Shown piece after piece: positions 34,579-43,439 of a DNA stretch of 64,000 nucleotides (its first letter is position 1; every line of letters begins with the position of its first letter). The DNA is taken from positions 1 to 64,000 of the forward strand of contig NZ_VVIW01000009.1 of NCBI RefSeq assembly GCF_011682045.1, given 5' to 3'. The notes under the pieces were generated by a model. It made no database searches and had not been told where the DNA came from. It saw nothing but the letters and a program-made list of their open reading frames with translations. The position numbers and the translations under genes were made by a program. The stretch comes from Massilia aquatica. GTDB taxonomy: Bacteria; Pseudomonadota; Gammaproteobacteria; Burkholderiales; Burkholderiaceae_D.

Positions 34579-35370
34579 CTACCTAGTAGCGGAAGTTGGG
34601 ACGACAAAATGACTACCGTTCGATATTGAACTATCGGCACTGCGGGATTCCGACTCCGCCACGGCAAGCTCCAGCATGACAATAATACGGTCCATTTTTG
34701 CATACATTCCAAACGCCAAAAAATTAAGAAAATGAAATGTAGTAATGATAGGAACAAGCATTTGAATCCAGTGGTTCTCCGGTGATAATTTATATATTCC
34801 CGCCGCCAATAACGCAGCCGCGCCAAGCGCCGGGAACAGTCCGATTCTGTCAATTGATCCGGAAAGGAGAGAACCTCTTTTTTCCATGCCATTGCGCCCG
34901 TCCTTGTAATACGCCAAAACTTGTTTCAATATACCCGCGTCTTGAGCCGCCAGCCGTTCAATAAATGGCCTATCCGCAGTCAAAAATCGTTGAACTGAAC
35001 TAAGCATAGGAGCATATGGGTTTTTAAATATTCTGAACAAACTCGGAATTCCTACAACAATGGCAATCAGCGAATATATTAAGGCAACCAGATGCGCACC
35101 AGCCGAAAAAAGCAAGGATACATTGGCTAGCACGGGAATATTAAAAAAATAGGCGAGTGCAAGTGATACTGATAACCCGACTAAAAGAAAGAACATTATT
35201 CCAAGCAAGATTTTCTGCTTGGCATCGATTTTCGCTTGAACCTTCTCGAACCAAGGCGCATCAATGTTAACTGGCGTTGAAGGTAATTTATAGGCTGTCG
35301 CCTCGGCTAGAATCGCTAGTACTGTCTCAAAGGGAGGCTTCTGCAAAACCAAATCAACATTTTTATCCAT
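34579..35370 (-). CDS. Low-GC integral membrane protein of unknown function
   Basis: This 263-residue protein starts at MDKNVDLVL, chosen over an ATG 21 bases earlier because AGAAGG lies 8 bases upstream. It has at least four hydrophobic helices: about 55-80, 85-120, 185-205 and 210-235. The soluble N terminus contains KPPFETVLAILAE and DAPWFEKVQAKIDAKQ. A+T content is far above the flanking genes, which points to recent acquisition. I do not recognise a family. Its place next to the toxin operon, on the other strand, would suit an immunity or accessory gene, but nothing proves it. Confidence 0.75.
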   Translation of the reverse strand: MDKNVDLVLQKPPFETVLAILAEATAYKLPSTPVNIDAPWFEKVQAKIDAKQKILLGIMFFLLVGLSVSLALAYFFNIPVLANVSLLFSAGAHLVALIYSLIAIVVGIPSLFRIFKNPYAPMLSSVQRFLTADRPFIERLAAQDAGILKQVLAYYKDGRNGMEKRGSLLSGSIDRIGLFPALGAAALLAAGIYKLSPENHWIQMLVPIITTFHFLNFLAFGMYAKMDRIIVMLELAVAESESRSADSSISNGSHFVVPTSATR

Positions 35371-35599
35371 ATATTGCCTTCTTGAATTCATTTATTAAAA
35401 AAACAGTATTGTATGAAATTCTTGTACACCCAACGTCGCATATGCGTTGATGAAATTAACCTCCTGCAGCTTTTATCAAGACTCCGAGCCGACCGTTGTA
35501 CGTCAATATACCTCGACAACCGCTTAATTTGTAGAGCGAGAGCACCGCTACTAAGCTGCTGCCAGCAATAGGCGTGATCCATCCGAACGGGGTTGAATA

Positions 35600-35960
35600 T
35601 GAGCATGCCCGGTTTGGAATACGCCACCATACGCCCAAGCTCGCGCGCCTATCCCTGCATCGAGCCAACGTGGCCGCCGCCTCGTCGAAAAGGGTCGCAT
35701 TCTCCTGGGTTACGCCATCCATCGCCCGAATGGCGCTGCTGATCTGGCCGATGCTGTGTTCCTGCCCGCTGGTGGCCATGCTGATCGCTACTATGAGCGT
35801 CGTCACCTTCTGTACCCGCAACATGATCTCGTCCATGGTGACGCAGCTCCATGCGCCAACTCGCTGCCGTTCGGCGATCTTGGCCGACGAATTGCCCAGC
35901 AAGGTGTGGATATCGCGCGCGGCCGACGCCACATGCTACGCCAGGCTGCACACTTCCGAG
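35600..35960 (-). pseudogene. Fragment of a methyl-accepting chemotaxis protein C terminus
   Basis: The minus strand encodes [43 protein letters not shown] and [12 protein letters not shown]. These are nearly identical to the end of the intact MCP at 40060-41646. The alignment at DNA level covers about 350 bp with several frame-breaking differences near the MCP end. There is no 5' part, no start and no HAMP domain. It is a dead partial duplicate. Its right edge abuts the DUF2875 remnant. Confidence 0.8.
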
Positions 35961-35965
35961 ACTAC

Positions 35966-36019
35966 GCCATCAAGCGCCCGTATTTCCCGTCCACCAAAGG
36001 CGTGAAAGACAGCTTCTGA
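35966..36019 (+). pseudogene. 3' remnant of a fourth DUF2875/Tla3-like gene
   Basis: The last 17 codons plus stop read AIKRPYFPSTKGVKDSF, almost the same as the ends of the three intact copies. Upstream, homology stops at about 35960, where the MCP fragment begins. No start or domain remains. It marks the former end of a longer paralogue array. Confidence 0.8.
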
Positions 36020-36020
36020 G

Positions 36021-36764
36021 CTACATCGCCCGGAACAGGTGCACGAAGGCGCGGCTGACCGGCAGCTCGCGCTGGCAGCCGCGCATGCGCACGAACAGGC
36101 GCCCGCCCTCGTCGCGCCGGGTGCCATCCAAAAACGCCAGGTTGATCAGGGTCGACCGGTGCACCTGCCAGAACTGCTCGGGATCGAGCTGCGCCGCCAG
36201 CTCGGTGAGCGGGGTGCGGATCAGGTGTTCGCCGGCCGCCGTGCTCACCACCGTGTATTTGTCGTCGGCGTGAAAGAACAGCACGTTCTCCACCGCGACC
36301 TGGAAGGTCAGCTCGCCTTGTCCGGCGCGGATGTAGCGCAGGCGCGGCTGCGCCGGCAGCGCCAGCAAGCGCGCCAGCGCCAGCGACAGGCGCGCATCGG
36401 CCTCTACCTGCACGCAGGTGGCCTTGATGCGCTCCAGGGTGCGCGCCAGGCGCTCGATCCTGACCGGCTTGAGCACATAATCGAGCGCCGCATGCTCGAA
36501 GGCCTCGACCGCATGGTTGTCGTAGGCGGTCACGAACACCACCCTGGTCGGCCCTTCGATGCCTTGCGCCACTTCCAGTCCGGTCAGCCCCGGCATCTGG
36601 ATGTCGAGGAAGGCCAGGTCAGGCTGCAATGCGGCAATCGCGCGCGCCGCCTCGACGCCGTTCTCGGCCAGCTGCACGATCTCCAGCGCCGGCCACAAGG
36701 TAGCCAGTTGCTGTTGCAGGAAGCGCGCCAGGTGCGGCTCGTCGTCGGCGATCAGGGCGCGCAT
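36021..36764 (-). CDS. LytTR-family response regulator
   Basis: The 247-residue protein has a receiver domain (about 1-120; acidic DDE at 7-9, phospho-Asp in LAFLDIQMPG, Thr in VFVTAYD, Lys in LKPVRIE) and a LytTR DNA-binding domain (about 145-245; ENVLFFHADDKYTVV, VHRSTLINLAFLDG). The start is placed at MRALIADDE. The longer open frame to 36956 adds residues unlike a receiver. The best partner is the LytS-type kinase at 38008-39141, transcribed away from it with one exported protein gene between. Confidence 0.9.
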   Translation of the reverse strand: MRALIADDEPHLARFLQQQLATLWPALEIVQLAENGVEAARAIAALQPDLAFLDIQMPGLTGLEVAQGIEGPTRVVFVTAYDNHAVEAFEHAALDYVLKPVRIERLARTLERIKATCVQVEADARLSLALARLLALPAQPRLRYIRAGQGELTFQVAVENVLFFHADDKYTVVSTAAGEHLIRTPLTELAAQLDPEQFWQVHRSTLINLAFLDGTRRDEGGRLFVRMRGCQRELPVSRAFVHLFRAM

Positions 36765-36979
36765 CGGGGAAGGGAAGAAAAAATCATGGCACCATTGTAG
36801 TGTGGCTTTCAGCACCGGCGCCAGCGCGCCGCGACGAATCGACGCCGGCTGCGACCGGCTGCCGTTCGTCCGCGCGCATGGCGATTCGTCGCCGCGCCTG
36901 TCGATCCGTCGCGGCGGGCATGCGCGCGAGCTCGCCCCCTGCCATCCTGCGTGCATCCCAACCCACCCGCAGGCACGCC

Positions 36980-37978
36980 ATGTTCAACCGACCCACCCTG
37001 GCCGTTTTCCTCCTCCTTCTCGCCAACGGCGCCGTGGCGGCGCCGATCGAACCGCAAATGGTCGCGATCAAGGCCGGCGACTTTTTGATGGGCAGCGCGC
37101 GCGCCGACAATACGCAACCGGTGCACAGCGTCACGCTCAAGGCGTTCAGGATCGGAAAATATGAAGTCACCGCCGCCGAATTCCAGCGTTTCGTCGAGGC
37201 TACCAGGTACAAGGCGCCGCGCATGTGCCTGCAAATGGCGTCGAAGCGCTGGTTCACCAGCGTGCCCAACGAGTTCGTCGACGGCGCCACCCTGCAGTCG
37301 CTCAGCAAGTTCGAACCGGCCACCTGCATCGGCTGGAACGGCGCCCAGGCCTACGTCGCCTGGCTGGCCAGGGAGACCGGCAAACCCTACCGCCTGCCGA
37401 GCGAAGCGGAATGGGAATACGCCAGCCGCGCCGGCAGCGCCAAGCGCTACTTTTTCGGCAACGAGGAAACCGCCGCCTGCCGCTACGCCAACCTGGCCGA
37501 CCGCTCCGCCGAAGCGGCCATCCGGCGCGACTTCGACGGCCTCGAATCGCGCGAGCACGTGGGCGTGATGCCGTGCGACGACAAGTCCGGCTACGCCAGC
37601 ATCGTCGGCATGTACGAAGCGAACGCCTTCGGCCTGCATGACACGCTCGGCAATATCGCCGAATATGTCCAGGACTGCGAGCACGACACCTACGCCGGCG
37701 CATCCGCCGACGGCAGCGCCTGGGTCGATGCCGCCTGCAAGGCGCGCGTGGTGCGCGGCGGCAGCTGGCACTGGCGCGGCTATCACGCCAGCCACCGCAG
37801 CGCCATGCCGACCGACTTCATCGGTGCGCTGGAAGGCTTCCGGGTGGCGCAGGATGGCGGCGGCCCGGCGCTCGCCGACGCCGCTCCCGGCCCCTTCGAC
37901 CTCGAACTGGCCGAGGCGCAGAAGATCGAGCGCGCACGCCGCGCCGCGCTGGCCGAGATCCCGCGCCCGAAAAGCTGA
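36980..37978 (+). CDS. Exported SUMF1/formylglycine-generating-enzyme-like protein
   Basis: The 332-residue protein has a signal peptide (NRPTLAVFLLLLANGAVAA) followed by the FGE-sulfatase fold: MVAIKAGDFLMGS, KYEVTAAEFQRFVE, YRLPSEAEWEYASRAG, LGNIAEYVQDC, and RGGSWHWRGYHASHRS. The paired Cys of true formylglycine-generating enzymes are not obvious in the usual place, and no sulfatase gene is near. A non-catalytic or substrate-binding role is therefore as likely as enzyme activity. It lies between a divergently transcribed regulator and its likely kinase, so it may be the target or sensor accessory of that pair. Confidence 0.85.
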   Translation: MFNRPTLAVFLLLLANGAVAAPIEPQMVAIKAGDFLMGSARADNTQPVHSVTLKAFRIGKYEVTAAEFQRFVEATRYKAPRMCLQMASKRWFTSVPNEFVDGATLQSLSKFEPATCIGWNGAQAYVAWLARETGKPYRLPSEAEWEYASRAGSAKRYFFGNEETAACRYANLADRSAEAAIRRDFDGLESREHVGVMPCDDKSGYASIVGMYEANAFGLHDTLGNIAEYVQDCEHDTYAGASADGSAWVDAACKARVVRGGSWHWRGYHASHRSAMPTDFIGALEGFRVAQDGGGPALADAAPGPFDLELAEAQKIERARRAALAEIPRPKS

Positions 37979-38007
37979 GCCGGCGAAGCTGCTACACTCT
38001 TTTCCCC

Positions 38008-39141
38008 ATGGATATCCGCCCCACCCTGCAGCAGGCCCTGCGCAGTTTTCCGGTCCTGAAAAAGCACCGCGAGGAGCCCTGGTGGGCACGCCTGCTGGCC
38101 GCCATCGGGCTGGCGCTCGCGGTGACGCTGGTGCTGATGCTGGTGTCGATGTTCCTGATGGCCAAAGCCGAGCTGGCTTGGTGGATCAGCTCGCTCACCA
38201 ACAACCTCCTGTTCGGCACCTGCGCCGCCGCCAACATGCTGCTGCTCATGCGCGCCTGCGGATGGCTGCTGCCGGAGGCGTGGATCGAGGCCCTGTCCGC
38301 CATGCAGGGCTGGCGCCCCGTCGCACTGATGAGCGTGATCCTGGTCGCCAGTGTCGCGCTCGGCGTGCGCGCCGGCTACGCCGTGCTGGGGCAGGTGTAC
38401 GCTGTCAACGTCTGGCACAAACTGGCGGCCGCGCCCATGGTGCAGCTCAAGTTCGCCATTTTCGCGCTGCTGATCGTGGCGGCCAACTGGGTCTGGTGGC
38501 AATTTCGCGCCAAGGAAAAGGCGCTCGCGCAGCAGGCCGCCGAATCGCAGTTGCGCATGCTGCAGGCGCAGATCGAGCCGCACTTCCTGTTCAATACCCT
38601 GGCCAATGTCCAGAGCCTGATCGCCACCGATGCCGCGCGCGCGCAGCTGATGCTCGAATCGTTCACCGACTACCTGCGCGCCAGCCTCGGGCAGATGCGC
38701 GCGAGCGACAGCAGCCTTGGCGCCGAACTGGAGACGGCCCACAACTATCTGCTGCTGATGCAGATCCGGATGGGCAGCCGCCTGGCGTTTTCCATCGACG
38801 CCAGCGCGGCCGCGCGCCAGGCGCTGATGCCGCCCCTGCTGTTGCAGCCGCTGGTCGAAAACGCCGTGCAGCACGGCGTCGCCCCCAGGCTGGAAGGCGG
38901 GCACGTGCGCATCAGCGCAGTGGTGCGCCATGGCGTGCTGGAGATCGTGGTCGACGACGATGGCGTCGGCCTCGGGCACGCGCGCCGCAGCGCCGGCAAT
39001 GGCGTGGCGCTGATCAATCTGCGCGCCCGCCTCGAGACCGGTTTCGGCACGCGCGCCGCACTGGTCATCGCACCGCTGGCGCAAGGAACGCGGGCGGCGA
39101 TGAGCATGCCGTTCCGGGCGGCGTTCGAGCAACCCGGCTAG
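38008..39141 (+). CDS. LytS/YpdA-type membrane sensor histidine kinase
   Basis: This 377-residue protein has four hydrophobic segments (about 28-55, 63-85, 105-125 and 140-165). They are followed by the His_kinase domain with phospho-acceptor His in QIEPHFLFNTLAN (about 190). The ATP-binding domain has N-box LVENAVQHGV and a G-box (DDGVGLGHARRS, GNGVALINL). This type pairs with LytTR regulators. It starts 29 bp after the SUMF1-like gene and is probably co-transcribed with it. No separate extracytoplasmic sensor domain is seen, so the signal is likely membrane-linked. Confidence 0.9.
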   Translation: MDIRPTLQQALRSFPVLKKHREEPWWARLLAAIGLALAVTLVLMLVSMFLMAKAELAWWISSLTNNLLFGTCAAANMLLLMRACGWLLPEAWIEALSAMQGWRPVALMSVILVASVALGVRAGYAVLGQVYAVNVWHKLAAAPMVQLKFAIFALLIVAANWVWWQFRAKEKALAQQAAESQLRMLQAQIEPHFLFNTLANVQSLIATDAARAQLMLESFTDYLRASLGQMRASDSSLGAELETAHNYLLLMQIRMGSRLAFSIDASAAARQALMPPLLLQPLVENAVQHGVAPRLEGGHVRISAVVRHGVLEIVVDDDGVGLGHARRSAGNGVALINLRARLETGFGTRAALVIAPLAQGTRAAMSMPFRAAFEQPG

Positions 39142-39613
39142 TGCTTCGCCGGGTGCATCACGTGGCGCGCAGCAATGCGGCGTGGCCGCGCGGTGTTGAT
39201 GAATGCCCTATTGTTCGGGAAAGGGCGGGACGCGAGCGGTCAGCCAGCATCCTGGCTGTGCCAATTGGCTCTGGGAATGGCGTCATCACCGTCGCCGTTC
39301 CGTGCTGACTTTCAACTTGGCGCACGCGCTCCTGACATCCTGATATCGTTTGAATAGCGCACAGTGCAATCGAGGTTAGCACCATAGAATTTCGCATTGA
39401 CCTTTCCCTGGCGGCCGCACTGGCGTCGGAGCACGCAGTTCACACGCGATGACAATTTTCGCCGTCCAGGAGCGGCGAGCCAGGATCAGCCTCGTGCCAA
39501 CGACATTGCCGTCACCGGATTCCACCCACATGCACGAGCCGAGGCGAACAATGAACCATCCCGTCGAATGTCCGCTTACCTGCGGCCGCTACCACCTCAA
39601 TTTGCTTACCGCG
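39142..39613. other. Intergenic stretch with no supported gene
   Basis: About 470 bp between the kinase and the frameshifted secreted-protein gene. A 79-codon minus-strand frame (39158-39397) begins with a lipoprotein-like segment (ALCAIQTISGC) but continues as low-quality sequence, so it is not called. No RNA gene or repeat was recognised. Confidence 0.4.
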
Positions 39614-40038
39614 ATGAAGTTGCTACTGCTTGTTGCGATGTTTGCTTAAGCGCTTCTGTCGCTCAAGGCCACACTGTTCCCGCGACACTGAACTTGACTG
39701 AAACAGTGAGCGCCAATGTCGTGCCTGGCATGCGATCCGTCGATTTAACGTTCAGCGTCGCCGACGCCGACGCCCTCGGATTCGCCCTGATCGTTCCGGT
39801 GCAGGGCGCTACCTTCACCTTGCTTGATCCGGGCGGGAACCCGGTACTCGATTCCAACGATGCTCGCCTGAGCTTCGATTCCAGTAGCGAGCGCTTCCCG
39901 CCATTACCGGGAAGTGTGTTTCAACTGAGCGCGTTAGCGGCCCCGGCAGATGGCAACTGGACCATCCGCCTCGCGTTCCCACCCGTACCGGCCAAGACGG
40001 TTGTCCTGGCGACCATTTTCACGCGCTCGCGCTATTGA
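39614..40038 (+). pseudogene. Secreted beta-rich protein, interrupted by a one-base frameshift
   Basis: The ATG at 39614 opens a signal peptide, MKLLLLVAMFA, that hits TAA at 39647-39649. In the next frame the sequence continues CLSASVAQG and then about 120 good residues (TVPATLNLTETVSANVVPG, SVDLTFSVADADALGF, FTLLDPGGNPVLDSND). The last part ends WTIRLAFPPVPAKTVV and TIFTRSRY. Adding one T to the TTT at about 39639 would give MFCLSASVAQG and one 141-residue exported protein with a P-domain-like beta fold. It is either a real frameshift mutation or a homopolymer sequencing error. Confidence 0.65.
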
Positions 40039-40059
40039 AAGCACTTGCCGCAACAGTGA

Positions 40060-41646
40060 CTACGACGCACCGATCAGCAGCGGCTGTGATTGGTCATGCT
40101 GCCTTCCGGTCTGGAAATACGCCACCATGCGTGCCAGTTCGCGCGCCTGCCCGCGCATCGCGCCCGATGCGGCTGCCGCTTCGTCCACCAGGCTGGCATT
40201 CTGCTGGGTCACGCCGTCCATCGCCCGGATCGCGCTGCTGACCTGGCCGATGCTGTGCTCCTGCCCGCTGGTGGCCATGCTGATCGCGCCCATGATCGTG
40301 GTCACCTTCTGCACCCGCAGCATGATCTCGTCCATGGTGGCGCCGGCCGCTTGCGCCAGCTCGCTGCCGTTGGCGATCTTGGCCGACGAATTGCCCAGCA
40401 AGGTATGGATATCGCGCGCCGCCGCCGCCGAGCGCTGCGCCAGGCTGCGCACTTCCGCCGCCACCACCGCAAAGCCCCGCCCCTGCTCGCCCGCGCGCGC
40501 CGCTTCCACCGCGGCGTTGAGCGCCAAAATATTGGTCTGGAACGCAATGGCGTCGATCACGCTGGTGATGTCGGCGATTTTCTTGCCGAAGTCGTTGATG
40601 TGCGTCATTGTGTGCATGACTTGCGCCACCACCCGGCTACCCTCGCGCGCCACGCTCTCGGCCGACTCCGCCAGTTCGTTGGCAAGGCGCGCGTTGGCGC
40701 TGTTCTGGCGCACGGCGTCGGTCAGGGTTTCCATCGACGAGGCCGTTTCTTCCAGCGCGGCCGCCTGCTGCTCGGTGCGCCCGGACAATTCAAAATTGCC
40801 TTCCGCAATCTCGCGCGACGCCAGGTCGATCGCCAGCGCGCCCTCATGCACCTTGCCGACCGTAGCAGCCAGGCGCGCCGACATCTCGGAGAGCGCACTG
40901 AACAGCTGGCCGATTTCATCGGCGCGCGCATGCTCGATCGACATGCGCAGGTCGCCTTGCGCCACGCGCTCGGCCAGTCCCACCGCGCGTTTCAGGGGCG
41001 TGACGATGCCGCGCGTGAGCATCCACGACAGCAGTGCCGCCACCGCCAGCGCGGCCAGCCCGAGCCCGACCAGCAGGTTGCGGCTGTGGTGGAACTGCAG
41101 CACCGACGCCGCCGCCAGCGCCTGCGACTGCGCGCTCTGGTACTGCAAGGCCGCGTCCATCGCCGCCACATAGGCGTTGAAGGTCGATTCGAGGGTGGTC
41201 TCGGCCAAGGTGGCGACATCTTGCGTGCGGCCAATTTCCTTGAGCCGGAATACCTCGCCGCGCACCGCCGCGTACGCTTGCTTGCGCTGCACCACGGTTT
41301 GCCACAGCGCGCGCTCCTCCTGCCCGGGCGCGAGCGCGGCCAGGCGCTGTTCGGTCTGGCGCAGCGCCTTCTCGCCGGCGTCGAGCTGGGCCTGGAAATA
41401 GTCGGCCACTTCCAGGCTGTCGCTGCGCGCAATGGCCGAGGTGCGCGAGCCGTTCAGGCGCGCCGTCGCCAGTTGCTCCGACAGCGCCTGCTGCCGGGCC
41501 AGGTGCACATCCACCAGGCTCGTCATTGCCTGTTCGGCCGCCTGCTGGCGCCACAGCGAGGCGCCGGTCATGCCGGCCATGATCAGCAATACCAGGGAAA
41601 ACGAGCCGACCACGCGGGTGCCGGTGGAAAATTGGGGAATCTTCAT
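40060..41646 (-). CDS. Methyl-accepting chemotaxis protein
   Basis: The 528-residue receptor starts at [16 protein letters not shown]. It has a first membrane helix (about 11-30), a four-helix-type periplasmic domain (about 35-190), a second helix (about 192-212) and HAMP (about 213-265). The signalling domain contains the hairpin tip with [23 protein letters not shown]. The ligand is unknown. The C terminus has no NWETF-type CheR-binding pentapeptide. A broken copy of its last 350 bp lies at 35600-35960. No che genes are nearby. The longer frame upstream (to 41685) lacks a good ribosome site. Confidence 0.93.
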   Translation of the reverse strand: MKIPQFSTGTRVVGSFSLVLLIMAGMTGASLWRQQAAEQAMTSLVDVHLARQQALSEQLATARLNGSRTSAIARSDSLEVADYFQAQLDAGEKALRQTEQRLAALAPGQEERALWQTVVQRKQAYAAVRGEVFRLKEIGRTQDVATLAETTLESTFNAYVAAMDAALQYQSAQSQALAAASVLQFHHSRNLLVGLGLAALAVAALLSWMLTRGIVTPLKRAVGLAERVAQGDLRMSIEHARADEIGQLFSALSEMSARLAATVGKVHEGALAIDLASREIAEGNFELSGRTEQQAAALEETASSMETLTDAVRQNSANARLANELAESAESVAREGSRVVAQVMHTMTHINDFGKKIADITSVIDAIAFQTNILALNAAVEAARAGEQGRGFAVVAAEVRSLAQRSAAAARDIHTLLGNSSAKIANGSELAQAAGATMDEIMLRVQKVTTIMGAISMATSGQEHSIGQVSSAIRAMDGVTQQNASLVDEAAAASGAMRGQARELARMVAYFQTGRQHDQSQPLLIGAS

Positions 41647-41918
41647 GGATGTCTCACACAACTTGCGAATTTGCAGGCACATCATGCACGCGGACTATGA
41701 CAGGGTAATTACCTCAAAGAAATTACAATGATCAAAAACACATTGGTCCGCCAGGGATTTGTGTCGGATTGTTTCCAGTGCCGCTGTGGACACGTTCACA
41801 TCGATTTGGGGCGTATTCCCGACATCGCACGGAAACACCGAAAAGGTCTAATCGCTCCTGTCGACGCAGCAAGCCACCCTGGCCTGGTGCGCATCGGCAA
41901 ACTCAAAGGAGCATCACC

Positions 41919-42350
41919 ATGAACGCCATCCACAAGCACATCCGTCCATCGTTGGTCCGCAACGCCGCCTGCGCCATGCTCATGGCGGGTGCGGGATTGT
42001 TGTCGACGGCGGCCGGCGCGCAGCAGTTCGACGCCAAGGGCATCGCCCGCACCGAATCGGTCCGCCACGACTTCGACGGCAACCGCGAAGCGATCCAGGT
42101 GCGCGTCGATTTCGCACCGGGCGCCTCGGCCCCGAAACACTCCCACCCCGGCGTGGAAATCGCCTACGTCCTGGAAGGCACGATCGAATATGAAATGAAC
42201 GGCAAGACGTACCGCCTGAAGGCCGGCGAGTCCCTCTACATTCCGGCCGGCGCCGCCCACTCGGCCAAGAATGTCTCGAACGGCGTCACGGCGGAACTGG
42301 CGACCTACCTGGTCGAAAAGAACAAGCCCGTCTTCGTTCTGGAAAAATGA
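41919..42350 (+). CDS. Exported cupin-domain protein
   Basis: The 143-residue protein has a signal peptide (RNAACAMLMAGAGLLSTAAGA) and one cupin barrel. Metal-binding motif 1 is present as APKHSHPGVEIAYVLEGTIEYEM (His, His, Glu) and motif 2 as IPAGAAHSAKNV (His). It is a small mononuclear cupin whose substrate is unknown. The start has AAAGGAG at good spacing. It precedes the thioredoxin-like gene by 18 bp and may be co-transcribed with it, which would suit a role in oxidative or quinone stress. Confidence 0.88.
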   Translation: MNAIHKHIRPSLVRNAACAMLMAGAGLLSTAAGAQQFDAKGIARTESVRHDFDGNREAIQVRVDFAPGASAPKHSHPGVEIAYVLEGTIEYEMNGKTYRLKAGESLYIPAGAAHSAKNVSNGVTAELATYLVEKNKPVFVLEK

Positions 42351-42368
42351 TTATTTAAGGGAGCCGCC

Positions 42369-43439
42369 ATGAACCGCTATTCCATCGCCGCACTCGGATG
42401 CGTCGCCGTCCTCGGCGTGGCCGCCTTGTCGATGCCGTCCGGTAGCAGCGCCGCCAGTCCTTACCGCAGCAGCCTGCCGGTGCAGGCCAGCATGCCCGGC
42501 TTCGACGGCGCCACCACCTGGTTCAACAGCGCGCCGCTCACGCCCGCGCAATTGCGCGGCAAAGTGGTGCTGGTCGATTTCTGGACCTACTCCTGCATCA
42601 ACTGCATCCGCACGGTGCCGTACGTGCGGGCCTGGGCCGACAAGTACCGGGCCCAGGGCCTGACGGTGGTCGGGGTGCATTCGCCCGAGTTCAAATTCGA
42701 AAAAGACCTGACCAACGTAAGCGCCGCCGTGAGCCGCTTCAAGATCGATTTTCCGGTGGCGGTCGACAGCGACCACCGCATCTGGCAAGCCTGGGGCAAC
42801 AACGCCTGGCCCGCGTGGTATCTGGTCGACGCCAACGGCAAGATCCGTTATCGCCAGGTCGGCGAAGGCAACTACGACAAGCTGGAACGGGCGATGCAGT
42901 CGCTGCTTGCGGAAGCGCGCGGCGCGCCGGTCGATGCCACCCTGGTCGATCCGCCCGAGCCGGCTGAACACATGGCGCCCGACCTGCGCCAGCTTGATTC
43001 GGCCGAGACCTACGTCGGCTACCGCCAGGCCAGCGGTTTCAATTCGCCCGAAGGCGTGCGCAGCGACGTGGCGCACCAGTATTCGGTGGGCCAGCTTGGC
43101 CTGAACCAGTGGGGCCTGTCCGGACGCTGGACCGTGCACGCCGAAGCGGCACAGGCGGAACTGGCTGGCGCCGCCATCGCGCACAAGTTCCGCGCGCGCG
43201 ACCTGCATCTGGTGATGGGACCCGGCCAGGGTTCACGCCCGGTGCGCATCAAGGTCACGGTCGATGGGCGCGCGCCGGGTGCGGACCATGGCGCCGACGT
43301 CGATGCCGACGGCAACGGCGTGGTAACAGCCACCCGCCTGTACCAGCTGGTCAGGCAGTCAGGTTCGGTCGAACAGCGGCGCGTGGAGATCCGTTTTCTC
43401 GACGCCGGCGCCGAGGTCTATGCGTTCACCTTCGGCTGA
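42369..43439 (+). CDS. Periplasmic thioredoxin-like protein with DipZ-type C-terminal domain
   Basis: The 356-residue product has a signal peptide (about 1-28), a redoxin domain with active site YSCINCIRT (CxxC at about 77-80) and AWPAWYLVDANGKIRY. A C-terminal beta domain (about 210-356, ETYVGYRQASGFNSPEGV) is known from the soluble half of DipZ/CcdA-fusion proteins. It lacks the CcdA membrane part, so an electron donor must be supplied by another protein. The start has AAGGGAG upstream. Its 3' end overlaps the converging kinase gene by 22 bp. Confidence 0.9.
   Translation: MNRYSIAALGCVAVLGVAALSMPSGSSAASPYRSSLPVQASMPGFDGATTWFNSAPLTPAQLRGKVVLVDFWTYSCINCIRTVPYVRAWADKYRAQGLTVVGVHSPEFKFEKDLTNVSAAVSRFKIDFPVAVDSDHRIWQAWGNNAWPAWYLVDANGKIRYRQVGEGNYDKLERAMQSLLAEARGAPVDATLVDPPEPAEHMAPDLRQLDSAETYVGYRQASGFNSPEGVRSDVAHQYSVGQLGLNQWGLSGRWTVHAEAAQAELAGAAIAHKFRARDLHLVMGPGQGSRPVRIKVTVDGRAPGADHGADVDADGNGVVTATRLYQLVRQSGSVEQRRVEIRFLDAGAEVYAFTFG

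Noticed and set aside
39158-39397. 79-codon frame with a lipoprotein-like start
   Set aside because: The part after the lipobox reads as random sequence and overlaps no operon; support is too weak.
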